This document shows positions 1 to 7,704 of a stretch of 64,000 nt of DNA, piece after piece. Origin of the DNA: Parapedobacter flavus (GTDB taxonomy: Bacteria; Bacteroidota; Bacteroidia; Sphingobacteriales; Sphingobacteriaceae). Position 1 is the stretch's first letter. Each line of letters starts with the position of its first letter. The stretch covers positions 6,180 through 70,179 of the forward strand of contig NZ_JAYKZZ010000030.1 in NCBI RefSeq assembly GCF_035818675.1, in the 5' to 3' direction. The position numbers and the translations under genes are program-made. The notes under the pieces were generated by a model. That model was not told where the DNA came from. It saw only the letters and a list, made by a program, of their open reading frames with translations, and searched no databases.

Positions 1-222
1 TACCATGTTGTCCCCGTGCAGTATGGGACTTCGATTCGTGTTGCTATCTCATCCGGACAACTTTGGCCTTATATGCACTTCCTGTTCGTCAGGCCGGGAG
101 TTTGCCGCCGGCTTCCTTCAGATTCCACCTCGCGGTGGACACCCTTGCCCTTGGCTAACACTTCCTACTGCTAAGCGTGTTCGGGACTTGCACCCTAGAG
201 TTATCGCCCATGCCGGGCGCAC
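1..222 (-). mobile_element. Group II intron, 5' end only (runs off the left edge)
   Basis: Read on the minus strand, the segment begins at 222 with GTGCGCCCGGCATGGGCG, matching the conserved GUGCG 5' terminus of bacterial group II introns, and continues with the domain I block containing GGGTGCAAGTCCCGAA. Only about 220 nt of domain I are present. The maturase/reverse transcriptase and domains II-VI must lie to the left of the window. The insertion point is directly after the T-run of the terminator at 230-254, a location typical of group IIC introns, although the terminal sequence also resembles other bacterial classes, so the class is not assigned. Confidence 0.8.
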
Positions 223-225
223 ACC

Positions 226-254
226 AAAAAGGCCGCCTCAAAATGAGGCGGCCT
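226..254 (-). terminator. Rho-independent terminator of the 279-809 gene
   Basis: A perfect 11-bp inverted repeat (AGGCCGCCTCA, 3-nt loop, TGAGGCGGCCT) is followed on the minus strand by a run of five T. It lies 25 nt after the stop of the 279-809 gene and is immediately followed by the intron 5' end at 222. Confidence 0.85.
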
Positions 255-278
255 GATAACACGGTGGCTCCGGGAAGC

Positions 279-809
279 CTAAAATGTATGTACAAACTCT
301 TTGTTGCGTTCTTCGAGGAAAATACCGATTTCATCGAAAAAGTCGCCCTCCCAAACCCGGCCCGTATACATTGCTTCGAATTCATTGGTGAGCCGTTCGC
401 TGAGCTCGTATAAGCCTTTGCGCCCTGAGGTAGCCATTACCTGGTTAGCCATAGAACCCCGTACATTTACGGTGCTTGTTAGGTAATAAAAGATTTCGAA
501 GTGTGTTTTGTGCCAGCTGTCGAAGCCATTTGGATGATGTAATTCCTCAATAATATGCTTCTCCATGGAACTGGATTCCCCGAAATGATTTTCCTCACGG
601 TTTAGATCATCGAGCTGTACTGCCGGAACCTCGTGTATGAGGGCAACGATCACATCATGTGTGTCCGGGGTAATGACATCGGAATTAATGTAACCCAAGA
701 CATCTTCAAGGGCGGCAGTTACTTCTGTGTCAATTTCAGATGTCGTTAAGTTTTCCTCGACAAAAAATCTCAAATAGACTGTTGCTTGTGCTTCCTTTTG
801 CATGATCAT
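279..809 (-). CDS. Hypothetical plasmid protein, 176 aa
   Basis: I do not recognise a family. The protein is soluble and acidic, with no signal peptide or membrane segment. Residues 1-70 are rich in D/E and hydrophobics and may form a small alpha/beta domain. The C-terminal half carries HKTHFEIFYYL and a helical stretch SGRKGLYELSERLTNEFEAMY. It starts at an ATG, with a second in-frame ATG two codons later that is also possible, and it ends just before a strong terminator, so it is very probably a real expressed gene. A 555-bp non-coding stretch precedes it. Function unknown. Confidence 0.7.
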   Translation of the reverse strand: MIMQKEAQATVYLRFFVEENLTTSEIDTEVTAALEDVLGYINSDVITPDTHDVIVALIHEVPAVQLDDLNREENHFGESSSMEKHIIEELHHPNGFDSWHKTHFEIFYYLTSTVNVRGSMANQVMATSGRKGLYELSERLTNEFEAMYTGRVWEGDFFDEIGIFLEERNKEFVHTF

Positions 810-1046
810 TAAAATTTGAAAGTTAAAAAACGATTAATTCATGCGAATGGTGCCTGGGCTTGTGGTTGAATAAGGAGAATATTCAGGAAGGAAAATGCCG
901 GAGGCTAGGGAGGCTCACTAACTGGAAGGAAGGGACACCCATTGTTCCTTCCGGAATATTTTGTGTGGTTGGCAAAGTGCAATGGGCCGTTTCAACACTG
1001 TCCAGAGCTTTGCTGTGAATTAATAGGATACTTCAGAACCTACACG

Positions 1047-1119
1047 GCACCAGGTATGCGACCTGATACCGGCTTTTGTATGGGTAGGTCTGCAAGCGTG
1101 TAAGAGAAACCGCCACCCA
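1047..1119 (-). repeat. Dispersed 73-bp repeat, copy A
   Basis: This aligns without gaps to 21203-21275 at 56 of 73 positions (about 77%), in the same orientation. The minus-strand translation of both copies keeps a GG..YT.A.L..Q.PVSGR.P.A pattern, so the element may be a decayed or leader coding sequence, or a structured RNA. It lies about 240 nt upstream of the 279-809 gene. Together with copy B it brackets the cargo region. Confidence 0.7.
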
Positions 1120-1260
1120 TTTGTCCGATTACCAATGGCCATATGTTGTTGGCAATTTCATTACCAAAAGCGTGGTCCAAAAGGTTAAGACTAAATTTTG
1201 AGGGAGAGTGATATTATATTGAAAAAAGAGGACACCGGAGCGTCTTTAGTCGTACAGTGG

Positions 1261-1330
1261 GTTTAACCTAAATTTCTTCTAGGGTTCAACCTACAATTTC
1301 TTCTAGGGTTCAACCTACAATTTCTGTTAT
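1261..1330. repeat. Three tandem 23-24-bp repeats
   Basis: The unit GTTCAACCTACAATTTCTTC plus TAGG is repeated at 1284 and 1308, with a slightly degenerate first copy at 1261 (GTTTAACCTA, one base shorter). The array lies between the stop of the 1365-3371 lipoprotein and repeat copy A. The role is unknown: protein-binding iterations or a slippage product. Confidence 0.8.
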
Positions 1331-1364
1331 GAAAGTAGCCATAAAAAGGGGCTGGGGAGTTGGA

Positions 1365-3371
1365 CTATCTGAATACCTGCTGCCCATTTTCAATATTGAA
1401 AATTCTTTCCTCTACACCTCCGGAATAATTTCGAAGGTATAAAAGCGCATTCAAGGGAACATCTTGATACATTAGTGAATCTGATTCCGATTTTTGTTTT
1501 CCAAGTGACTTCCACCCTTCCTTTGTTGAAACGAAAAGTTCATAGTCATGGTCGATTTTAATGTAATTATCAAAGTTTCTCGGTGCGTACCGAATTTTCG
1601 TGACATTTTTTGCTTGAGCCAAACTGAGGCCTGTCCACCCTTCACCAGTTGTTGAATGATCAAACGAGGTCTCTGTGCGTCCGTCAAAAGCTGAAGTAAA
1701 TTCATAATTTGTATTATTTTCCCATGCGCCTGCTGTGCCAATAATTTCTCCATTCAATTTAGCGGTGTCGGAAAAAAATTCGATTTCGGCAATATTGCAA
1801 TGACTGCCTTCGCTGCCCTTGTACCTTAAATATCTGTATTTTCTGGGAGAATCCAACAAGACTTCTGTAAACAATCGGTCAGGCACTTCCTTAATAATAT
1901 GTAGAGTGTCAGTATTAGTAAATTTAGGATCATTTGACCCCTCAAAGCGGCCATTTACTAACCGACTCACAAAATGCAAATCTCGAATAACGCTGAACTT
2001 CGAATATAAAGTTACATCTTTTACTTTTGAAAAATCTGCATCGGGAATAAAGACGAGGTCACGGGACTGTTTGTGTATGTAAAACGGCGAAGAAAGGAAC
2101 TCGATTTCTGCTCCATTAAAATATGCTATTCTTAAAACGCTTCCACCATCAACATCATTAAACGTAATGCCTCCGTCTTCGTTAAATTCACTCCATGCTA
2201 TGGGTCTCCATTCAAGCCAAGATGGGGCACATAAAAATGCCATCGCGGGATGTGGTCGATTCTCATATAACGATCCTCTCGAAATATGTAAATCAATTAA
2301 ATTGTTAGCGTAAAATTTGGTGACATCAATTGAACGGTTGACATAATTACACAGTTGTCTGGGTATTTCAACATTATTCTCGCTAAATTTTAATACCTCA
2401 TTCTGATTTTTTGAAAATGTCTTTCTGAATACTTTTGTTTTCAAAGACGATCGATTTGTCATAAATTCAGATACATATAAAATTTCCCCGAAAAAATCTG
2501 AATTATAAAGCTCTCCTTCACTATCGACTAACGACACCCAAGAATGTCCAACATTCGCATCGCCCCTCATTGGAATAATATCTACTGAACAAGCAATGCC
2601 AAAAGTCCTGAAAAGACTTATTGTAAATTGAGTAAGATCGTCACATGTCCCGGACATTTGTTGAGAGCTTAGGGCATCCAGAGTTGGATATCCAGCAGGC
2701 CTTGTCAAAGTGAACCGGGGGTGGCCAAGGCGATTTATCAAACTATCTCTTAACAATTTCGCAACGACAATTGGGTTGGATGATTCCACGTTGTCAACAA
2801 TAGACGAATATTTTTCGAGAAAAATCGCTCTCCATCTTGTCAATAACTCATTTCCAATTCGATATGGTAATATATACTCACAAAATTCATCAAAACTGTA
2901 ATGCGCTGTCCATGGATATTTCTGCCAAGACTGAAATGCTAATTCAATATTTTCACACAGATAGGCAGAATCGATCGTTTCTATGTCTAACTTTCTCTTA
3001 TTGCTTTTCAAATCAAACCCCCCATATACTCTATTAAGTGAATCGAGAATTATATGGGGTTCACTCTTCCTCGAATTTAGCATTTTGAAATAGTCTCTAT
3101 AATTGGAGATACTTTCTCCTTCATAGTAAGAATAATCAGGCATATTCTCAATCAGAAAAACAGCAGCCAGGTATTTCAAGCTATCGGATTGATATGCAGA
3201 ATATCTCTTTAGGACCTTTTCCAACTCGCCTCTATTATCGCCAGCCCTTAAAAGTGCCGATTCTAAATCGGATACAGGGTTACTACACGAAAAAAGAAAT
3301 ATTATACTAATAAGTGTGAGGGGAAATCTAAAGAGGTATATCCTAAAAACTAAAGTGTAAAAATGGAACAT
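1365..3371 (-). CDS. Transglutaminase-like lipoprotein with C-terminal discoidin-like domain
   Basis: This is an exported lipoprotein. A hydrophobic segment ends in the lipobox-like FLFSC, and I chose the ATG at 3371, which puts about 28 residues before the Cys. An in-frame ATG at 3425 would give 686 aa. The central part has a transglutaminase/protease-like core with a Cys in SGTCDDL, a His in VGHSWVSL and an Asp in YNSDFF, spaced like the family Cys-His-Asp triad. The C-terminal about 140 residues (YRYLRYKG, IAEIEFF, SAFDGRTETSFD, WTGLSLA) look like an F5/8 type C carbohydrate-binding fold. It is a clear paralogue of the 17262-19214 product (shared end ERIFNIENGQQVFR versus ERVFTYENGKQVWW). 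Probably anchored in the outer membrane or periplasm. Substrate unknown. Confidence 0.82.
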   Translation of the reverse strand: MFHFYTLVFRIYLFRFPLTLISIIFLFSCSNPVSDLESALLRAGDNRGELEKVLKRYSAYQSDSLKYLAAVFLIENMPDYSYYEGESISNYRDYFKMLNSRKSEPHIILDSLNRVYGGFDLKSNKRKLDIETIDSAYLCENIELAFQSWQKYPWTAHYSFDEFCEYILPYRIGNELLTRWRAIFLEKYSSIVDNVESSNPIVVAKLLRDSLINRLGHPRFTLTRPAGYPTLDALSSQQMSGTCDDLTQFTISLFRTFGIACSVDIIPMRGDANVGHSWVSLVDSEGELYNSDFFGEILYVSEFMTNRSSLKTKVFRKTFSKNQNEVLKFSENNVEIPRQLCNYVNRSIDVTKFYANNLIDLHISRGSLYENRPHPAMAFLCAPSWLEWRPIAWSEFNEDGGITFNDVDGGSVLRIAYFNGAEIEFLSSPFYIHKQSRDLVFIPDADFSKVKDVTLYSKFSVIRDLHFVSRLVNGRFEGSNDPKFTNTDTLHIIKEVPDRLFTEVLLDSPRKYRYLRYKGSEGSHCNIAEIEFFSDTAKLNGEIIGTAGAWENNTNYEFTSAFDGRTETSFDHSTTGEGWTGLSLAQAKNVTKIRYAPRNFDNYIKIDHDYELFVSTKEGWKSLGKQKSESDSLMYQDVPLNALLYLRNYSGGVEERIFNIENGQQVFR

Positions 3372-3905
3372 AATTGAAAATTTAATTGACCGATTTAAAC
3401 CCAGCATCAGACACATATTTAGCATTTCGTGAAAAATTTAAACTTTTGGGCTTATAATCATTCGACTATCTTTATCAAATTTAAAAATTCAATACCAGAA
3501 ACAGAAAATTAAAACCGTAAAGATTAATTGCCTTTCAAAATCCAAGCTAAAATGAAAAGAGAGAAAATTATGTAATAAATGTGTTACATTTAAATTCATT
3601 TTGGATATATTTCATTAAAATGCCAAAACACTTAAATGCGATGAGAATATTGATGATGTCCCTCTTTTTTGCCACATCGATAGTCTACCAGATGGAAGTT
3701 AAATAAAGGCCTGGACACAGCTTTTAAATTATTAAAAAAATAATATACCTTTTACAAATACTATATTATTCATTATTTCTTTGCCAATTAAACAAAAGCC
3801 CGGCCCTTGAGACCGTCGAGAGATTCGATCGTTGATAGGTTAAAATTGCAATATAACACTGCTAAAACGTATTATTTCTATAGGCAATATTCAAAATATA
3901 TAAAA
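3372..3905. other. AT-rich divergent intergenic region
   Basis: This lies between the minus-strand lipoprotein and the plus-strand TolC-like gene. It carries CAAATTTA at 3476-3483, which on the minus strand reads TAAATTTG and matches the Bacteroidota -7 consensus TAnnTTTG; no good -33 partner is obvious. A 28-codon ORF (3620-3706, plus) is present but not convincing. Otherwise I see only AT-rich sequence. Confidence 0.55.
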
Positions 3906-5390
3906 ATGAAAAAACGAAGTTTGGTGGCGCATTGGATATTCTCCTGTATCCTTATTTGCAATGGCTTTGTAACTGCCGCTCAAGAGCGAATAATTACGTT
4001 GGAAGAAGCCGTTATGCTTGCTCAACGGCATTCATTTGAATACAAGGTGGCATTGAACAGTCATCAGAGCAGTGTCTGGAGCTATCGTAATTATATAGCA
4101 TCATTTAGGCCAATCTTATATCTTGACGGCACAATTCCTAATTACAGTCGCGCCATAAACAAAATCACACTGCCTAGTGGAGAAGATACGTTTGTACTAC
4201 AAAATCAAGCCTACAGTACGTTGAATCTTGGGATTAGGCAAAACCTAGCAATAACAGGAGGAGTATTATCAGTTGCTTCATCATTAAACCGGATTGATGT
4301 TTTTGGCAGTAATCGACAAAGTATGTATTCGTCAGTCCCAATTTCCATCTCATATTACCAGAATACAATAGGTTATAATCCATTCAAATGGCAAAAAAAA
4401 ATAGAACCCTTACGTTTTGAATTAGCTGATAAGAAGTTTGTCTCACAAATGGAGGAGATCAGTCGACAAACCGTCAACAAATATTTCCAACTTCTCAACG
4501 CCCAAACCCGAACACAACTTTCTCGGCAAAACCTTGCAAAAGCGGACACACTTTACGGAATTTCCAAAGAAAGGCATAAAATGGGGACAGTGGGCCAAAG
4601 CGAGCTGCTGCAGTTACGACTTAATGTTCTTAATGCGCAAAACCAGGTAACTCAGGACAGTGTGGACGCTGTACTTGACAGGCAGCAGTTTGCTAGGTAT
4701 CTTCTTCTTGACCTCGATACTGGCTGGCAACTTGAGGTACCCGACAAAGTTTCATTTTTTGAAGTAGGCTTTGATGATGCTTTAACTAAAGCATATTCCA
4801 ATAGTGAGCAGGTGATGGAATTCAGGCTACAGCGTTTAGAGGCCGAACAACGGGTAGCACAGGCAAAGGCAGAAAACAGTCTCAAATTCAATGTCCAAGC
4901 TAATTTCGGTTTGTCAAATACGGCCCCCTCTTTTCCAAGTCTATTTAATAGAATGGAAAATCAGCAGAATGTGCTGGTAGGGTTTTCTCTACCAATTTTG
5001 GATTGGGGATTGGCAAAAACGGAGCGTCTGCGTGCTGAAGCGAACCAAGCAATGGTTGAAAGCCAGATCGAACAAAATCAATTGCAGCTAGAACAGGAGA
5101 TTTCCCTGTATGTAGCCCGATGGAACTTGCACCGACAACAAATGGAGGTAGCAAGGGAGACACAGGCCATTGCCCTTCAGAATTACGATCTTGAAGTTGA
5201 ACGTTTATTGCGTGGCATGATATCAATTAACGACCTAAATGCTGCACAAATCCAAAAAGACAATGCCACCAGTGCATATATCGATGCTTTGCGGGCATAT
5301 TGGGAATTGTACTTCATAATTAGGAAGCTTACATTATATGACTTCAAGAATAATAAGAATTTGAAATATAATCTTCATAATGACCAGTAG
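3906..5390 (+). CDS. TolC-like outer-membrane efflux channel
   Basis: An outer-membrane factor of a tripartite exporter. I chose the ATG at 3906, because it gives a normal signal peptide (MKKRSLVAHWIFSCILICNG, cleavage near TAA/QER); the frame is open further upstream. The mature protein of about 470 aa has the two long alpha-helical, Gln/Glu-rich halves typical of the family (for example YFQLLNAQTRTQLSRQNLAK and RLQRLEAEQRVAQAKAE), a repeat of the motif LxxA, and the GFSLPILDWG strand of the second beta-barrel repeat. It is the first gene of the plus-strand export cluster and would form the exit duct for the RND adaptor and permeases at 9.7-17.2 kb. Confidence 0.93.
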   Translation: MKKRSLVAHWIFSCILICNGFVTAAQERIITLEEAVMLAQRHSFEYKVALNSHQSSVWSYRNYIASFRPILYLDGTIPNYSRAINKITLPSGEDTFVLQNQAYSTLNLGIRQNLAITGGVLSVASSLNRIDVFGSNRQSMYSSVPISISYYQNTIGYNPFKWQKKIEPLRFELADKKFVSQMEEISRQTVNKYFQLLNAQTRTQLSRQNLAKADTLYGISKERHKMGTVGQSELLQLRLNVLNAQNQVTQDSVDAVLDRQQFARYLLLDLDTGWQLEVPDKVSFFEVGFDDALTKAYSNSEQVMEFRLQRLEAEQRVAQAKAENSLKFNVQANFGLSNTAPSFPSLFNRMENQQNVLVGFSLPILDWGLAKTERLRAEANQAMVESQIEQNQLQLEQEISLYVARWNLHRQQMEVARETQAIALQNYDLEVERLLRGMISINDLNAAQIQKDNATSAYIDALRAYWELYFIIRKLTLYDFKNNKNLKYNLHNDQ

Positions 5391-5529
5391 TCTTTTGGTC
5401 ATGTTAATAACTTAAAAAGCGTATTAACTCACACTATAAATAAAAATAAATCTGCCTGCAAGTAAAATCTGTCCCGTACTAATCCAAATTTCTATAAATG
5501 AAAAATTAAACCTTTAACAGTAATAAAAT

Positions 5530-5874
5530 ATGAAAAACGATAGTACAGATAAGGTAGTTCTAAAAATATCCGGTGGCCTTTTACTTATCGATCCTATGGA
5601 TATTCTATATTGTCTGGCCGATAGTTCTTACTGCTGGATATATACAAATGATGGAGAAAAAATTCATTTGGGAATGACATTGAAAACTTTACAAGACATG
5701 CTTGATTGGCCATACTTCATTCGGGTGGGTCAATCCACGGTAGTTAACATCCACTACGTCCGTTCTATACACAGTAAAAGTAAGAAATTGATGCTCAATG
5801 ATGGAACTGAACTTGACTATACTTATAAATTTGGATCGTTAAAAGAAAATATAAAAAACTGGTTATGTATGTGA
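5530..5874 (+). CDS. LytTR-domain DNA-binding protein
   Basis: A 114-aa protein made essentially of one LytTR domain: a beta-rich N-terminus with DILYCLADSSYCWIYT, then GEKIHLGMTLKTLQDML, FIRVGQSTVVNIHYVRSI and LMLNDGTELDYTYK, the classic order of strand, F.R.h.s..VN...h and K..hhh.dG. No receiver domain is attached and no histidine kinase lies nearby, so it is either a stand-alone regulator or works with a host kinase. It sits directly before the small peptide gene at 6044, which is its most likely target together with the rest of the cluster. Confidence 0.9.
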   Translation: MKNDSTDKVVLKISGGLLLIDPMDILYCLADSSYCWIYTNDGEKIHLGMTLKTLQDMLDWPYFIRVGQSTVVNIHYVRSIHSKSKKLMLNDGTELDYTYKFGSLKENIKNWLCM

Positions 5875-6043
5875 GCATCGACTCAAGCGCTTCAAAATGA
5901 ATACTAACTGAGACATATAAAATACTTCAAATAAAACTTGAAATACTAATTAGTTTAAAAAGTGCAAGGATATTAATTTAAAAGACTATATAATTGTTGT
6001 ATCTAATAACATAAAAAAATTCATAAACTTAAAAAAGCAGGGA

Positions 6044-6313
6044 ATGAAACGTAAGTTAAGAAAAACGAGCATTTATGCGGTAGCCACTGCAATGTTTTTG
6101 GGATCGCTCTTCCTGAGTATGGAAAAAAACAATCAAAACGAATGGACATTCGGTGTAATTTCTACTTTCGCACAGGGTGAAACCGGGCCCGGTTTAACAT
6201 GTAAGGCTAGCCCAGTAAGTGGAGGCAGTACGGACCATTATGAATTATCTTGCTCAACATGTTCCTATCAATGGTTAAAATCGTGGTCGGGGCAATCGTC
6301 GTGCAGAAATTAA
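6044..6313 (+). CDS. NVEALA-like small Cys-containing exported peptide
   Basis: An 89-aa precursor with a basic N-terminus, a hydrophobic stretch (YAVATAMFLGSLFLS), then the segment FGVISTFAQGE, which occupies the place of the ANVEALA(S/A)xGE motif of the Bacteroidota NVEALA family. The tail of about 35 residues has four Cys (LTCKASP, LSCSTC and SSCRN) and is rich in Ser and Gly. The sequence suggests export, trimming near the QGE region and release of a small disulfide-stabilised peptide; that processing is inference. It is followed by the strongest terminator in the window and lies between a LytTR regulator and a beta-propeller lipoprotein. Possible roles are signal, toxin or envelope peptide. 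Confidence 0.75.
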   Translation: MKRKLRKTSIYAVATAMFLGSLFLSMEKNNQNEWTFGVISTFAQGETGPGLTCKASPVSGGSTDHYELSCSTCSYQWLKSWSGQSSCRN

Positions 6314-6326
6314 TTGTACGAGAATT

Positions 6327-6380
6327 ATATCATTAGTATCCGAAAACATTAATTCGGGTACTAATGATATTTTATTTTTT
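6327..6380 (+). terminator. Strong Rho-independent terminator after the peptide gene
   Basis: Arms of 18 nt at 6327-6344 (ATATCATTAGTATCCGAA) and 6353-6370 pair at 17 of 18 positions around an 8-nt loop, followed by TTTATTTTTT. It separates the peptide gene from the lipoprotein at 6523. The peptide can therefore be made as a short abundant transcript, with reduced read-through into the export genes. Confidence 0.92.
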
Positions 6381-6522
6381 CCAGAGGCCTTAATTTCAAC
6401 GAGGATACTGTTCTTGGTATGCTTTTTTATGAATATTTTTTTTTCATGCAATGTTCTAAAATTTTTGATGAGACCTGAACAGGTGCTTATCAAATACGTA
6501 AATAAATCTTAAAAGTTAATAA

Positions 6523-7614
6523 ATGAGTATTAAAAACCAAATCCAGGCCGCTCTCTCTTCCATCATAATTGTATGTTTTATTTCATGTCGAGAAAATGAT
6601 AAAAATAATCAAGACGGCATACAAATCATTGACACCAAGGATCTGGATGAATTAGTCAGCACACACCTGACTACCATAGATTCGAGTTGCTTTCAGGATG
6701 GGGAAGTGTTAGATTCAATGCTTTTGCTTATTGATTATTGCAATAGCGATGTTTTCTATGGTTATGATTTAACGACATTCAAACCGTTGGTTGCAACGGG
6801 CACAAATGGAAAAGGCCCGGGTGATTTTATTTCAGTACCCTTTTTTAGCGTTTCAAACAACAACACAGAACTAGCGGTTTGGGACCCCTCCGGATATCTG
6901 AAATATATTGATGAATTTAACCCTGAAATAAAAGCTTCAGAATCAAGATTTCTCGACCCTCAGTTTATGGGTTCAAGGTATGTTGCTATCGCCGATAATA
7001 GAATATATGGTAATAAGTTTAAGTCGGGGAAAGGTAATATTTTTTACCAGGAGGGGAATGGAGGTGGGCTGAGCTGGATTGAACCACCTAGATATATTAA
7101 AGATCACGCTTACGGCTTCATACATGGCGAAGAATTTATGCAGCCTTTCCTTGAGAACTGTTTTACAATAGGAGGAGAGGGGGACCGTAAATTTCTCGCC
7201 GTAGGTATGAAATATTACAATACGATATATTTTATGGACACCGATGGAAACTTAGTAAAATCTTTCCAGCTGGATATGGAAGGAAACGGTGAAAATATTA
7301 TTGTTCCTCAAGGAGACCGGAATAGTGAGTTCTTTTCGCCCGAAACTACTGTTTTTGTATATGATGTCTATTCTACAGATAAATTTATATACTTTTTAAG
7401 TTATGGATCTTCCTCGTCGAATTTTCGGGAAAAGCATGAAGGTGGAAAATCGCAATTATTCGTTTTTGACATTGATATGAACTTTGTGAAAGGTGTGACT
7501 TTAGATAGAAAATTGGGATTCATCTGTGTTTCAAATGATAATGAAAGATTATTTGGTGGCGCAATTGGGAATAGTGGGGTATCCGCAATGGTGGAATATC
7601 AGTTAAATTTATAA
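6523..7614 (+). CDS. BF3164/TolB-like six-bladed beta-propeller lipoprotein
   Basis: A 363-aa lipoprotein. The signal MSIKNQIQAALSSIIIVCFI ends at the lipobox ISC with Cys22. The mature part has the repetitive beta-strand pattern of the Bacteroidota BF3164/TolB-like propellers (VLDSMLLLIDY, DVFYGYDLTTF, YKPLVATG-like turn, NGKGPGDF, then KYYNTIYFMDTDGNLVKSF and KSQLFVFDIDMNFVKG). NGKGPGDF is a recurrent turn in this family. Genes of this type are commonly found beside NVEALA peptides, as here. Probable periplasmic or surface partner of the peptide or exporter; the exact role is unknown. Confidence 0.83.
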   Translation: MSIKNQIQAALSSIIIVCFISCRENDKNNQDGIQIIDTKDLDELVSTHLTTIDSSCFQDGEVLDSMLLLIDYCNSDVFYGYDLTTFKPLVATGTNGKGPGDFISVPFFSVSNNNTELAVWDPSGYLKYIDEFNPEIKASESRFLDPQFMGSRYVAIADNRIYGNKFKSGKGNIFYQEGNGGGLSWIEPPRYIKDHAYGFIHGEEFMQPFLENCFTIGGEGDRKFLAVGMKYYNTIYFMDTDGNLVKSFQLDMEGNGENIIVPQGDRNSEFFSPETTVFVYDVYSTDKFIYFLSYGSSSSNFREKHEGGKSQLFVFDIDMNFVKGVTLDRKLGFICVSNDNERLFGGAIGNSGVSAMVEYQLNL

Positions 7615-7704
7615 CGTATTGGTGAAAATAGTCTAAAGTTTCACTAACTATTCGTCCGGCAAATCAAAGTATAATCTAATACCCAGCCATATGCTCGCAT
7701 CCAG

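Larger units (their letters stand above)
810..1364. other. 555-bp gene-free region with a hairpin, dispersed repeat copy A and 24-bp tandem repeats
   Basis: No convincing gene is present. The region contains an 8-bp inverted repeat (GGAAGGAA at 924-931 with TTCCTTCC at 945-952), the 73-nt dispersed repeat at 1047-1119, and three near-identical 23-24-bp direct repeats at 1261-1330. On the minus strand the dispersed repeat is also open as a 57-codon frame ending in PVSGRIPGAV, but that frame lacks an early start codon. Confidence 0.7.

Noticed and set aside
5..413. Small ORFs over the intron end and terminator
   Set aside because: They lie in structured intron RNA and over the terminator and the opposite-strand gene; no coding signal.
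3620..3706. 28-codon ORF upstream of the TolC gene
   Set aside because: Short, no supporting context and not conserved in any way that can be seen; the sequence is AT-rich by chance.
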